Assembly (NCBI RefSeq): GCF_001704415.2
Contig: NC_030823.1
Coordinates: forward strand, 68,338,458 to 68,402,457
Origin: Capra hircus
Lineage: Eukaryota; Chordata; Mammalia; Artiodactyla; Bovidae
Length of the DNA stretch: 64,000 nt
Direction of reading: 5' to 3'
The notes under the pieces were generated by a model. That model searched no databases. It saw only the letters and a program-made list of their open reading frames with translations, and had not been told where the DNA came from. A program made the translations under genes and the position numbers. Positions 33,245 through 44,789 of the stretch are shown one piece after another (the stretch's first letter is position 1; each line of letters opens with the position of its first letter).

Positions 33245-34225
33245 TTCCCTAATGACTAGAGTTCCATTGACCAACATTGCATAGATTTATTCTAGTTGGT
33301 TGTGTATATTAGTTCATTCCTTTTCATGGCTGAGCAGTATTCCATTGTGTGAAAGTAAGACAGTTTGCCAGTTCATTTGCTGAAGGATATTTGTATCATT
33401 TCAAGTTTTCAAAGATTATGAATAACTGTGCTCCAAATATTCACATAGGTTTTCATTTCTCTAGGAGTGGGTTTGCTAGATCATATGGTAAGCATATGTT
33501 AAACTTTATAAGAAACTACCAAAATTTTCCAGAGTGGATGTACATTCTTGCACTCCCATCAGCAATGTATAGGAGTTCCAGTTGCTCCACACCCTTGATA
33601 GCACTTGGTATTGTCATGATTTTTTAATTGTTATTTTAGCCATTCTAATAGGTACATAATGATATTTCTTTGTGGTTTTAATGCTCATTTCCCTAATGGC
33701 TAATGATGGTAAGCATTTTTTCATATGCTTCTTTAGCATTACATTTTTGCTTTGGAGAAGTATCTGTTAGATCTTTTGCTCAGCTACTTAACCAGGTGAT
33801 TTATTTTCTTACCATTGAGTTTTGAGAGTTCTTTATATATATGGATATAAGTCCTGTATTAGATATGTGATTTGCAAATATTCTTTCCTACTCTGTAGCT
33901 TGTCTTTCTGGAGAAGGCAATGGCACCCCACTCCAGTACTTTTGCCTTGAAAATCCCATGGATGGAGGAGCCTGGTAGGCTGCAGTTCATGGAGTTGCAA
34001 AGAGTCGGACACGACTGAGCGACTTCTTTCACTTTTCACTTTCCTGCACTGGAGAAGGAAATGGCAACCCACTCCAGTGTTCTTGCCTGGAGAATCCCAG
34101 GGATGGCGGAGTCTGGTGGACTGCCATCTCTGGGGTCGCACAGGGTCGGACACGACTGAAGCGACTTAGCGGCAGCAGCAGCAGCCTGTCTTTTCTTAAT
34201 AATAGGGTTTTAACAGGGACTGATG
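33245..34225 (-). mobile_element. Old L1 LINE fragment, antisense, split by BOV-A2
   Basis: 'catggctgagcagtattccattgtgtg', 'ataactgtgctccaaatattcacatag', 'cccatcagcaatgtataggagttccagttgctcc', 'gagagttctttatatatatggatataagtcc' are antisense L1 ORF2-3' region phrases. L1 text resumes after the SINE at 34183 for a short distance. No reading frame survives. Confidence 0.88.
33908..34182 (+). mobile_element. BOV-A2 SINE (dimer) in L1
   Basis: Two monomers joined at 'cactttcctgcactggagaagg', with a (CAG)n tail. An 11-bp target-site duplication with one mismatch: agcttgtcttt at 33897-33907 and agcctgtcttt at 34183-34193. Confidence 0.95.
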
Positions 34226-34309
34226 AGTCTATACACTAAGCTCTTTAAAAACTAAATAGATTTGGCTCTTCCTATCAGTTGGGAGAAGGCAATATGAAAA
34301 AAAGTTTGA

Positions 34310-34470
34310 TTTGAGATGCAGACAAACCTGGGTTTGAATCCTGTTATTTTCCTTATCTGTAAAGGGTAGACCATAGTACTTAGCACATAGGGTTGCTGGG
34401 AGAATTAAATGAGATAATATGTATCAAGGGCTTAGCCTAGTGCCGGGATGTTGTAAATGTTCAGTAAGTA
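34310..34470 (+). mobile_element. MIR SINE
   Basis: 'gacaaacctgggtttgaatcctg', 'ccttatctgtaaagggtagacc', 'gggttgctgggagaattaaatgagataatatg', 'cagtaagtataaagatc': sense MIR with a short internal deletion. Confidence 0.82.
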
Positions 34471-34499
34471 TAAAGATCATATTCTTATTACAAAACTCT

Positions 34500-34790
34500 C
34501 ACCTCCAAACCTTTGCATAATCTGCTCCCTCTGCTTGGACTGTCCTTACCCCCTTGCTCCCTTGTTTTCTTCCTGCTTAAATTGACTTCTATTCAGGGGA
34601 TTTTGCTGGACATCACCGGTTTGGACCTGATACCCCTTTTTGCTCCTATGGTACCCTTTAATCACCTTCCTTCACTCTGTATTTTAAGCATAATAAGCTG
34701 TGAGTAAGTCTAGGGCAGGGCCAATGTCTTTATCATCTAAAATTATTCCAGGTCGCATTTGATGAATGAATGAATAAATAAATGAATGAG
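34500..34790 (+). mobile_element. L2 LINE 3' end
   Basis: 'cctttgcataatctgctccctctgcttggactgtcc' and the end 'agggcagggccaatgtcttt...tgatgaatgaatgaataaataaatgaatga' match the L2 3' terminus with its short tandem tail. Confidence 0.75.
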
Positions 34791-34989
34791 TTCATCTCAT
34801 GCTTTGTCTGGGAGTTCCAATTAAACATCCCTCGGAGTATTGCCAAATTCAGCCCCTTTAAGACAGCCTTAAACATCCCAAATGGATGTCTATGACTTAA
34901 CACCAGGACCAGGCTTACAATCAGCCAAACAGACACTGCATCTTTGACAAGTTGGATGCCTACTGGAGAAACTTGAATGCTTTGCATCT

Positions 34990-37659
34990 ATTTACTTTTA
35001 CCACATGCCATAAAAATTAAAAATACATTGTGCCACAAGTGCAGTGTTTAGTATCTCACTTTAATTACATTCAAGTGTGTTGCTAAATAGTCTTGAGAAA
35101 ACCTTAATGACCAGCTGTTCTACCCTTTTCCCATATGTCAGAAATGGTTTCTAAAATCACATTCTGGGACAGTAAGGTTGTATAATTAGACAGTGTATAG
35201 TTAACACTTCTAGATTTTCCGCTTAAACTGTGGACCCTTTACACTAACATATTGTGCGATTCTGCCGGTTTGGCGCAATACAATTAAATGACATGCCAAA
35301 CAGCAACGGAGATATGCAAACTCTATCAGACTTGTTATCACCGCATCATTATTTCCTCATATCTTTTTCATCGTCGGGATGGCATGCTTTTGTGTGTGTG
35401 TGTGTGCTATGCAATATTCAGCATGTTTGGCTGACAAATAAACTTAGTAAAGGGGGCTGTAAATTTTTAATATTCCCTTCATAATGCCATTTATCTCACT
35501 AGAATTAGATGTGAGAGTAGCTTTTGCATCCTTTCGAACAAAGAGCTATCACTCAGATACAGAGCAACCATTTAAAGAAACAAAACTAAAATTCCAAGGT
35601 GGTAATAGAAGCCAGCATTTTACTCTGCTCTTGGTAGGGAAGTGGGGATTTTCACCTACCCCCAAACTGAGTTTAGAAGGTAAAAAAAGTTGAATTTAGA
35701 CAGTAGGTTGTTGTGAAAATAAGTCATTAGTTACTTTCAGTTGCTTGACTCTCAGTTTAATGAGTTGTTTTGGAACCATAATAGCTCATTTGATTAAATT
35801 TGTTTAATTGTTTGGTTTTTGAGTATAGACATGAGGCTGAAATAGAAATATAAAATGAGGAAATGGGAAATTCTATCAACTATTAATATTCTTTGGCTCT
35901 CCCTTTCCTTCTCCCTCAAAAGAAAACCTCCTTGACATTGTCCCAAATCTCAAGAAAAAAACAGAACTCTGATTTCTGATTGAGAGTTGCCCAGATAAAT
36001 ATAGTAAGACCAAGTCACAGCTGAAGCTTTCCCGAGTCCTAAAGCAGCAAATTCATTTTTGAAAAAGGCTGAGAGAGCTTCACCATTCTAAGAAAGATTT
36101 ACACCATTTTTTTTCTTCTAAGCTTGAATTTCCAATGACTTATTTAGATGTAAGCACTGACAGCTGTAATCATGCTTTAAATCTTGCTTTGTATCCTTAG
36201 TTATAATGTTGTTCAATTAATATTCAGAATAATGGAAGTGATGTGCCGTTTTGAAAAAGACTTGAATACAGTCCAATGCTTTGGGAAACTGACTCTCGAG
36301 AGGATTAATCAGCATTTAAAACTTGCATTAATAAAAATCTGATCTTCCGCCATGCGGCATGCATAATACTTTTCATTTTAAACATTTTAGTTTAATAATG
36401 TGGCATCCTTTGTCCTGATTTTAAAAATGATTTTAAAATTGAGCTCCTTCAGATCAATTTTGTCTTGACCCTTGTACATAATTGGACACTTGCAATTTAA
36501 AAATACAAGGATGCTCTTTTGCGTGGTGTGCTAAACTGTGTTTCCATTATTAAAGATAAGGGCAATAGTGGACTACGAGTTAGTACTTAACATTTCAGAT
36601 TTTTCCCCTCCATTTATATGGAAAGAGTTTTCAATCTTTCTTCAGAGTTAAATTATCCAAACCCAGTCCTTGAGAGAAAAAGAGCTAAAAACTACATTTT
36701 AATAACAAAAAATGATCAGTGGGAATAGGATCTTTTGCTGTAAATGGTATATATCAAACAATCGATGATTAGCGGTCTCTTTTTGTTTTTAAATCAGCAT
36801 AAGTAACCCTGAGTTATTTACGTGTAAACAAAGATTCAGGTTCTAAAGCTAAAATAAAATGACACGATGGAAAATGAACTGGGAGATGGTGGATGCAGGG
36901 CTCTGTTTGGCTTATAGCTAAATGGGAATGAAATCAATTTTAGTAACAGGGAAGAAAGATGATTTTGAGAGCAGAATAGAAAAAAAAAAATTGCTGTTTT
37001 ATCCTAGTAAAGTGATCGGATGCTTTATGACCAGAAGTGAAGTCAAGTTAGCACATGCTCTGTGGGTTTCTCTCTCCTTAGACCGGAGGCTTGCTTACCG
37101 GCCCAGGACCCACTGCTTTTCCTCTGCTGAGACCACGTTCCACACTACTGACCATGGTGCTAAATGTGACTTGGAAGGATCTTTTCTTCCCTTTGCAGGA
37201 TTTTAGGAAAATATGTTGGTTTCCATGATAAAGCAGTGGGCACCTCTGTGCAAATTCATATTGCTGCCGGGCCATATTAGGATTTTGTAGCAGGTGCAGC
37301 AAATGGTCAATGAATGCTCATTGGAAGACTCTCTTTAAAAGCCCCAGTTAAGTGCCTGCCTGCCTGCCGTGGTTGTACGAGTTCTGCTCAGAACTTTACT
37401 CACCTCGTCCTCTTTCCCAGCAGAGGTTTCTCGGCTTTCGCAGCTTCTTTGAGTCCCATGACTGCTCTGAGATGAGAGTGAGGGGGTGTACAGAGAGTGA
37501 TGGAGACCCTCAGAAAAGTGGGGGGCAGCTGCCCTGCTGAAGGAGCTGAAGGTTCCACATGTGGGGGGAAATGGGTGTCAGGGCCCTCGGCTTCTGAGTC
37601 CAGGGGCTGAACACAGGCAGGGCAAATAGTCAGAAGAACAAGAGCATTTCTTTAAGACT
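34990..37659. other. 2.7-kb repeat-free block, candidate conserved non-coding DNA
   Basis: Apart from a short TG run at 35391-35408 I find no repeat of any age in this block, a marked contrast with its neighbours. It is AT-rich, with scattered homeodomain-type ATTA/TAAT cores ('caattaaatgacatgcc', 'ggattaatcagcatttaaaac', 'gcattaataaaaatc'), an octamer-like 'atatgcaaac' at about 35312, and CpGs kept in otherwise AT-rich context ('ttctgccggtttggcgcaatac', 'ttccgccatgcggcatgc'). Repeat depletion and retained CpGs are typical of developmental enhancers, but conservation cannot be judged from one sequence. Open frames of 60-94 codons here look random. Confidence 0.4.
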
Positions 37660-37672
37660 CCACTGAAGACTT

Positions 37673-37803
37673 GGAGAAGGCAATGGCACCCCACTCCAGT
37701 ACTCTTGCCTGGAAAATCTCATGGATGGAGGAGCCTGGTGGGCTTCCGTCTATGGGGTCGCACAGAGTTGGACATGACTGAAGCAATTTAACAGCAGCAG
37801 CAG
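37673..37803 (+). mobile_element. BOV-A2-type SINE monomer
   Basis: 'ggagaaggcaatggcacccc' to 'gaagcaatttaacagcagcagcag'. An exact 13-bp target-site duplication, ccactgaagactt, flanks it at 37660-37672 and 37804-37816. Confidence 0.96.
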
Positions 37804-37816
37804 CCACTGAAGACTT

Positions 37817-37934
37817 CCTGGTAGTTCAGTGGATAAGACTGCACTTCCCCTGCCGGGGTCCTGGGTTCAATTTCTGCTCAGGGAACTAAGATCCCACATG
37901 CTGTGTGGCACAGCAAAGGAAAAAAAAAAAAAAG
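37817..37934 (+). mobile_element. CHR-type SINE, truncated
   Basis: 'cctggtagttcagtggataagactgc', 'ctgggttcaatttctgctcagggaactaagatcccacatgc', then a 14-A tail. This is the older cetartiodactyl CHR layout in sense. A young BOV-A2 inserted right at its left edge. Confidence 0.82.
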
Positions 37935-38599
37935 ATACCAGTGCAGTGCTTGCATCATACCAACAGCAAAGGGCGTGTTATATTAATGAGGGTATTAAAA
38001 ACATAAAGCTTGAAAAACACTGAAGCCTGTGCCTGACAGAAGCGTTGGTAGCAAAAGCGTTTTCATCTGCAAACTGACTACATTTGTGGAGGTGGTTGGG
38101 TCTGGGTTTGAAAGGAGAGAAAACAGGGACCACAGCCTCTGTCCTTCTCATAGGGAAGAGTCTTGTGTTTGAAAATTCTCTTTCTTGGCGTACTGAAAAG
38201 GTTTTTGCCAGTTGGTTTACTTGTTTTCCTTGCTTTGTAACATTTTTCTCCACCTGTGGCTGCTGGGGAGGTAGGCAACAGAGCTGGGCCCTGGGCCCAA
38301 GTGGGTACCCTGCCCTCTACTGAGGGGGAGGGTGGGGGCCTGCTCCCCGAATGCAATTCCCCAGCCTTCTGGCATTTGGGAAATTTGTTTAACCTCCTGG
38401 GGAAAGATTCCACCACCCCTGTTTTGGGGGCAAATTACGAACATTTTGACAGCCTCAAGGCCTACTCTGTTTAGCCCAGTATATCCTTTCTAAAACTCAA
38501 ATAAGATTAGGTCAGTGCCTTGCTTTAAAATGTAAACAAACGATTTCCCCATGCCTATTAAAAGAAATCCCAAGCCTTTAACATTACCAACTCTGCCTT
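37935..38599. other. Unassigned sequence
   Basis: Several overlapping open frames on both strands between 37978 and 38474 have proline/glycine-rich, domain-free products. I treat them as chance frames in GC-richer DNA. Confidence 0.4.
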
Positions 38600-38990
38600 C
38601 ACTCTCTGACCCCAGACCAGCCCCCGGGCTATATCTTCTTTTCTTCCACTATTTTCAGACATCTTGGTCTCATGTCAGAGTAGCCTAGACATCACTCCTT
38701 GAACAGAAGTGCTTTTCCTTTCCCTGTTTCCTTGCTCCAAGAACATCCCCTCCTTTGCCCTTTGCCTGCATGGAGAGCTCCTACTCATCTTTCAGTGCCC
38801 AACTCAAATGCCCTCCTCTCTGGGGCTTCTCCTGAACTCCCTGGTGCTTTCTCCTCCATCCTCCACCCTGTCCCCCTCAAGAAGAGTGGGGATCATCCCT
38901 CCTCTAGCTGTGGCTCCTTGGCTATCACAACTATCACTCCATCTACAGGTGTTTTTTGTTATTTCTCCCACAGAATTGTGTATTATGCAA
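38600..38990 (+). mobile_element. L2 LINE fragment
   Basis: 'tttccctgtttccttgctccaagaacatcccctcctttgcccttt', 'gagctcctactcatctttcagtgcccaactcaaatgccctcctct' follows the L2 3'-region order ('ctcctactcatccttcagatctcagcttagatgtcacttcc'). The overlapping open frames at 38699-39061 belong to it. Confidence 0.7.
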
Positions 38991-39018
38991 GAGTTAGAAT
39001 ATTAACTCCAAAGTCGTT

Positions 39019-39442
39019 GGGACTTCCCGGGTGGCTCAGTGGTGAAGAATCTGCCTGCTAGTGCAGAGAAGCAGGAGATGCAGGTTTGACCCCTGGGCCA
39101 GGAATATTCCTGGAGGAGGGCATGGCAACATGATACAGAGATCAAACAAAGCAATGAAAGTGAAAGTTGCTCAGTTGTGTCAGACCCTTTGCGACCCTAT
39201 GGACTGTAGCCCGCCAAGCTCCTCTGTCCGTGGAATTCTTCAGACAAGAATACTAGAGTGGGTTGCCATTCCTTTCTCCAGGGGATCTTCCAGACCCAGG
39301 GATCGAACCTGGGTGTCCTGCATTGCAGGCAGATTCTTTACCATCTGAGTCAACAGATAAATCCCATGGGTAGAGGAGCCGGGCAGGCTATAGTCTATGA
39401 GGTGCAAAAGAGTCAGACATGATATTAACAACTAAACGACAA
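39019..39442 (+). mobile_element. Bov-tA SINE, interrupted by another Bov-tA
   Basis: The left part runs from 'ggacttcccgggtggctcag' to 'gagggcatggcaac' (~39130). The right part resumes near 39357 ('aaatcccatgggtagaggagcc') and ends 'gacatgatattaacaactaaacgacaac'. About 20 nt of the outer element are missing around the insertion point. Confidence 0.88.
39154..39353 (-). mobile_element. Bov-tA SINE inside another Bov-tA
   Basis: Antisense unit from 'gaaagtgaaagttgctcag' through 'tttgcgaccctatggactg' and 'gggatcgaacctgggtgtcc' to 'ttaccatctgagtcaacag'. Opposite orientation to the host SINE. Confidence 0.9.
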
Positions 39443-39629
39443 CAATACTTTTGTTAAGTGAATAAGTGAATGGGCAAGTTGAAGAGTCTTAGATTGCAGA
39501 TGTAACTAGAGTCCTCTGAAAATCACAGTACATGACGAGTGCCTTTTCAGGCCCCAGACATTTGCCCTATACTTTCTAGTGAGATTTCTTTCTTCTAACT
39601 TCAAGCTTACCTATAAAAATATTTAGGAA

Positions 39630-39950
39630 GATGGCAATGACGACCCTGTATGCAAGACAGGGAAAGAGACACAGATGTGTATAATGGACTTTTGGACTCA
39701 GAGGGAGAGGGAGAGGGTGGGATGATTTGGGAGAATGACATTCTAACATGTATACTATCATGTAAGAATTGAATCGCCAGTCTATGTCTGATGCAGGATA
39801 CAGCATGCTTGGAGCTGGTGCATGGGGATGACCCAGAGAGATGTTATGGGGAGGGAGGTGGGAGGGGGGTTCATGTTTGGGAATGCATGTAAGAATTAAA
39901 GATTTTAAAATTTAAAAAAATAAAAAATTAAAAAAATATATATAAATGCT
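39630..39950 (+). mobile_element. Ruminant L1 3' end (L1-BT-like)
   Basis: 'atggacttttggactcagagggagagggagagggtgggatgatttgggagaatg', 'agcatgcttggagctggtgcatggggatgacccagagagatg', 'ggggagggaggtgggaggggggttcatg', then an A/T-rich tail to 39950. This is the 3' end of the L1 lineage active in ruminants, truncated to about 320 nt. Confidence 0.85.
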
Positions 39951-40059
39951 ATTGATTCTCTGTGGATCTGAAAATTTTTTTAAATCTTGGTCTGCATAAA
40001 CACGGTCATCTTCTCGCTGCTTGGGACTTGCAGGGGGAGAAAAAAAAACTCATCATGAG

Positions 40060-40530
40060 AAATGGTGCAGATGGTATATTTGGCATCACCAGCCCGCGTC
40101 GATCAGAGATGCATTTATTTACATGACTTTGTTTGCATTGTGACCATTTATCTGGGTCCTTGCTCACATTTAACCTTTTGGAGGATCGGCAGGGACTGAG
40201 CCGTTTTGCCCTTGGGATCAGATGAAGCGAGCCCCCTGTAAGGGCTGATGTTTGCCTTTCTTCCTACCTGCAAAGCATGCATTTCTTACAGTCTCAGAAA
40301 ACATTTGGTTATGTTATCTCGTGGGTCCAGGAGGAGTGTGGCGTGTGCCAAATTTAAGAGCCATTGCCAAACGCCATGGTTCGCATTATGTAGACAGCGT
40401 GCCAGTGGAACTGGCGCTTCTCGTTGTAGATTGGAGCTCTTGCCTCAGAGGCAAAGGATCCCCATTAGTCGTTTCCAACTGGGATCGTGCCCTTTGCCTT
40501 CACTTTTGAGATATCTTTGTGTGAGTGTTC
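40060..40530. other. CpG-retaining repeat-free block, candidate regulatory element
   Basis: About 15 CpGs by eye in ~470 bp, clearly more than the flanks, spread through sequence with no SINE or LTR signature ('cccgcgtcgatcagagatgc', 'aacgccatggttcgcattatg', 'ctggcgcttctcgttgtag'). CpG retention outside repeats suggests germline hypomethylation or constraint. Open frames at 40248-40556 overlap in two frames with no domain and probably only reflect the GC content. Confidence 0.4.
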
Positions 40531-40654
40531 AAACCATGGCTTACAGGCACAGCTGATAGACCGCTGTGACTGATCTCTTCCAGGCTGGGATGGTGAGCCC
40601 CCTAAAGGGCACCAAAATGGTCTCAGCCCTCAAGGGTGACTTGGAGATGCTGAG

Positions 40655-40865
40655 AAACAGCATGGTGCCTTGGAAAGGGTCTTAGAAAGCTGGGTTCTGG
40701 GTCTGTAAAATGGGGACAATTTACTTACTTTTTCTGAGCTTTGGTTTCCTCATCTTTCAATAGGAATAGTCAGAGTTATTGTCATAACAATTGACCTAAT
40801 TCATACAAAGCATTTGGTGTAGTAACAGACACCAAATCAGCCCTCAATAAAAGTTTTTATTATTA
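40655..40865 (+). mobile_element. MIR SINE
   Basis: 'gcatggtgccttggaaagggtcttag', 'tttctgagctttggtttcctcatctttcaatagg', 'cagccctcaataaaagtttttattattaat' match a near full-length sense MIR, including its end. Confidence 0.8.
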
Positions 40866-41077
40866 ATATTGTCATGATTATTGATATGTCTTGCTTGGTG
40901 GCTCTGAAGATTAAATAACTGATTTTGAAGGGCTCTGTGAATTTGCAGAGCTCAGCAGATGTGAGGAATGCTTGCTTCAGCAGGGGGGAAGGGTAATTGC
41001 TTATAAAGGCTCTGTCAAAACATGTTTCAACATGCTTCTCTGGCCAAGAGTCCCCAATATTTTTTAAATAAGAAGCT

Positions 41078-41415
41078 ACTGAGTCAGACAGTGAAAGACA
41101 AACACTGTACGACATCATTTATATGTGGAATCTAAAAAAGAAACTAGTGAATAAAACAGAAAGAAGTAGACTCACAGTTAATAGAAAACAAACTAGTGGT
41201 TCCCAGAGGGAGAAGGAAGAAGGAGGGGTAACTTAAGGGGAGGGATAAAAGGGTTGTTATGGGATTATATGAAATCTTTTTTTTTTCATTTAAAAACACT
41301 TTTTTATTATATGTTTCAGGTTTTCAGCATTAAAATTTAACATCTGTATGTACTACAAAGTGATTATCACCTGAAGTCCAGCTACCAAACCATTTTAACC
41401 TTCATGTTAAAGAAA
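41078..41415. mobile_element. Two L1 pieces in opposite orientation
   Basis: 41078-41275 is sense L1 3'-region sequence ('agacaaacactgtacgacatcatttatatgtggaatctaaaaaa', 'tagtggttcccagagggag'). 41282-41415 is antisense L1 sequence ('tatgtttcaggttttcagcattaaaatttaacatctgtatgtac', 'aagtgattatcacc'). Their 3' sides face each other, so this is not a simple twin-primed insertion. More likely two fragments or a rearrangement. Confidence 0.68.
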
Positions 41416-41608
41416 AGGAACTCTCCTAAAGTGCTTTGAAGCACAAGAAAAGTTGTTTTCAACCTACTGAGTAGCGGAAGGAGTAGTGGTCGATGATACA
41501 ACTTGCTAATTCTTTTTCATAATTAATTTCTGCCCATGGGTAATGAAGTTAGAAATGGATATTTGTTGTGAGTTTCTGTCTGTTTTCACTTTATAGTATT
41601 GGGGAAGG

Positions 41609-41967
41609 GTCCTATAGACAGAATTGTTGAAAGTCTTATGTTGAAACCCTAATCCCCCAATGTGACTATATTTGGAATAAGAAAGCAATTAAAATGAAGT
41701 AAAATCATAAGGGTGGATGGAGCCCTGATCCATCCAAGGGGATTAGCGTCCTAATAAGACCATACAAGAGAGCCCATGCCCTTTCTTTCTTCTCCGTGTG
41801 AGAACATGGCATGAGGCAGACATCTACTAGCCCAGAGAGAGCTCAGCAGAAACCAGCACCTTGACCTTGGACTGCCCAGCCTCCAACCTCTGAGAATATA
41901 AACTCCTGTTTTTAAGCCACACAGGGCATGGTATTTTGTTATGGCAGCCCCCGCAGACTACGATACG
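41609..41967 (+). mobile_element. MaLR solo LTR (MST/MLT1 type)
   Basis: 'gttgaaaccctaatcccccaatgtgactatatttgg', 'ggggattagcgtcctaataagacc', 'gcaccttgaccttggactgcccagcctcc', 'ggtattttgttatggcagcccccgcagactac' in sense LTR order. Confidence 0.92.
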
Positions 41968-42739
41968 GGCAGGGGCGCTGAGGATAAGGCGCCTTGAACA
42001 TCTACCCACTCAGTCTCTTGTAAAACGTGCTCAGGTAAGTCTGTCAAGTCAGAGACTGTTTGTAAAACGTTGTCTCTCTGTATGGTACTGAGAAGTTATC
42101 CCCCAATGATGCATCTGAGTCCCAGGGTTTGTATTTGGGGAACCAACATTCATCTTGAAAAGTCTATAACATTTTTGAGGATGAAAAGTTTGGTGTGAAA
42201 AGTAGCACTTTGAAAGCAGAGGGTGAATAAAAATGAGAGAAGAAAGCAAAGAATGAGGGGGAAAACAGGCTTATATTGGCCTATACAGAATAGAACACTT
42301 AGACCAACTGTAGTACTAAATGTTTCCTTTAAAAAAAAAAAAAGTCTAAAACTAACTCTAAATGGAGTCATATAAACCCAAATACTAGAATCAGGGGAAT
42401 TTTCCAGTGAGGGAGAACGTTTTGATATATTAGTAGTTTAGTTTTCTTGTAAGGAAATAAAAAGGAAATTAATTCAGTGATTTGTTCAGAATAGTTACAA
42501 AAATGCACAGTCTCAGAGATCAGTGGGGAATACAGTTCCTGCTGGAGGCAGCAATTGTCTGGTCTCCTAGAGGAGATAAGTTATTTTATTTGTGTTGAGG
42601 TGGAGGAGAGGAAGGGGCAGTTTTTTGGTTTCTTTTCCCTTGTCCTGGAAAAGGTGCACACTTTCATGGAATATATCTCATGCTTTCTTGCCTTATTCTT
42701 TCTCTTTTCTTTTATCCTTGTTCATATTTGCTTGAATTT
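41968..42739. other. Unassigned AT-rich sequence
   Basis: No gene or repeat recognised. Poly-A near 42330-42343. Confidence 0.4.
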
Positions 42740-44789
42740 TACCACTTTTATCATGATATAACTGACATATTGTATAAGTTTAAGGTGTACATGTGATGGT
42801 TTGATATCTGGGTGTATTTCAGAATGATTATAATAATAAAGTTGATTAATACATCCATCGCCTCACAGTTACCTTTTATGCACGTGTGTGTATGTGTGTG
42901 TGTGTGTAGAACTTTAAAGATTTATTCTTTGCAACTTTCATGTATATAACAATAATATATATAACTTTCATGTATATAACAATAATATATATAACTTTCA
43001 TGTATATAACAATAATATATATAACTTTCATGTATATAACAATACTGTTAACTATTGTCACTCTCCTGTACATTAGATCCCCAGAAATCATTCATTTCAA
43101 AACTGGAAGTTTGTACCCTTTGACCACCTTCATCCGTTCCAGTCCACCCCCCTCAACCCCTGGGCAACCGCCAAACTACTCTGTTTCCGTGAGTTTGCTT
43201 TTTAGATTCCACATATAAGTGAGATCATCTATTAACAGTATTATCTTTGTCTGACTTATTTCACTCAACATAATACCCTCAAGGTTCACATCCATGCTGT
43301 CACAAATGTCAAGATTTCCTTTCTGTTATGGCTGAATAATATTCCTGTATGTGTGTGTCTCTATATCTGTCTATCTATCTGTATCACATTTTTTAATTCA
43401 TTCATCCATTTGCAAACAACTTGGGTTGCTTCCATACCTTGGCTTTTGTGAATAACACTGCTTTGAACATGGAATGCAGGTATCTATTCAAGATAGTGAT
43501 TTCATTTCCTTTGGATATATACCTGAAATTGAAGTTGCTGGATCATATGACAGTTTTATTTCTAACTTTCTGAGGAAAATTTGTACTCTTTTTCATAGTG
43601 ACTGCACTAGTTTACACTCCCAGCAACAGTGTACAAGGATTCCCTGTCCCCCATATCCTTGCGAGCCTCATATCTTGTATTTTTGATGATAGCCATTCTA
43701 ACAGGTGTGAGGTAATATCTCATTGTGGATTTTATTTGCATTTCCCTGATGATTAGTGATGTCATGTACCTTTCAATGCGCCAGTTGGCCATTTGTATGG
43801 CTTCTTTGGGAAAATCTATATTCAGGGCCTTTGCCTACATTTAATTGGGTTATTTGGGGGTTTTGCTTTGGTTTGGGGTTGGGTTTTTTTTTTTTTTTTG
43901 CTGTTAAGTTTTATGAGCTTCTACTATACTTTGGATATTAACCCCTTATCAGATATATAGTTTGCAAATATTTCTCCCATTCTGTAGGCTACCTTTTCAT
44001 CTTACTAATTCTTTTGCTGTGCAGAGGCTTTTTAGTTTGATATAGTCCTACTTGTTTATTTTTGCTTTTGTTGCTTGTACTGAAAGTATCAAATCCAAAC
44101 AAACACACAGACAAAAACCATTATTGTCAAAACCAGTGTCAAGGAGCTTACCCCCATGGTTTCATCTAGGACTTTTGTAGTTTCTGGTATTACAGTTAAG
44201 TCATAATCCATTTCAAGTTAATTTTTGTGAGTAGTGTAAGATACGGGTCCAGTTTCATTATTGAAGAGACTATCGTATCCTCTGAATATTCTTGGTTCCC
44301 GTAACAAATACTGGTGGACCACATATGAATGGTGCATTTGGGGGTTCTCAATTCTGTTCCATTGGTCTACTGTTTTTATGCCAGTACCATACTATTTTGA
44401 TTACTATAACCTTGTAAAATAGTTTGAAATCAGTAAATGTAAAGCATCCAGCTTTTGTTCTTCTTTCTCAAGGTTGCTTTGGTTATTCAGAGTCGCTCAT
44501 GTGGTTCCAAATTACAAGGTTTCTTTCCCCCTATTTTTCAAAAGACAGATTTCAGGGTTTTTATTTCTATTTTTGAAAAATTTCCTGTTTTTTTTAAGTT
44601 CTATTTTTTAAAAGACATAAAAATCTTAGTACAGATTACATTCCATCTGTAGATTGCTTTCAGTAGTATGAACATTTTATCAGTATTAATTCTCTCAGTC
44701 CAAGAACATGAACTATCTTTTTATTTATTATTGTTTTCAATTTCTTACATCAATGTTTTATACTTTTCAGTGTACAGATCTTTCACCTT
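42740..44789 (-). mobile_element. L1 LINE fragment (2 kb), antisense
   Basis: Antisense L1 text over 2 kb: 'tatcatgatataactgacatattgtataagtttaaggtgtac', 'ttcatccatttgcaaacaac', 'ctcccagcaacagtgtacaaggattcc', 'ttgattactataaccttgtaaaatagtttgaaatc', 'agtgtacagatctttcacc'. No long frame remains. A TG run and a 30-bp tandem array lie inside it. Its right end is cut by the BovB at 44790. Confidence 0.9.
42931..43043. repeat. 30-bp tandem repeat, ~3.8 copies
   Basis: The unit 'aactttcatgtatataacaataatatatat' is repeated nearly perfectly at 30-bp spacing. It gives the repetitive MYITIIYITF-type frames on both strands, which are not genes. The array arose within L1 3' sequence. Confidence 0.95.

Noticed and set aside
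36922..37206. Possible exon: a pyrimidine tract and TTAG at about 37075-37080 precede an open stretch
   Set aside because: No recognisable protein domain, no convincing donor site and no flanking exons. A polypyrimidine-AG sequence is common by chance.
38699..39061. 120-codon plus-strand frame, Pro/Ser/Leu-rich
   Set aside because: Lies in a diverged L2 3' region and runs into a Bov-tA head.
42876..43218. Repetitive Ile/Tyr/Met-rich frames resembling a membrane repeat protein
   Set aside because: Produced by the 30-bp tandem array inside an L1 fragment, open on both strands for the same reason.
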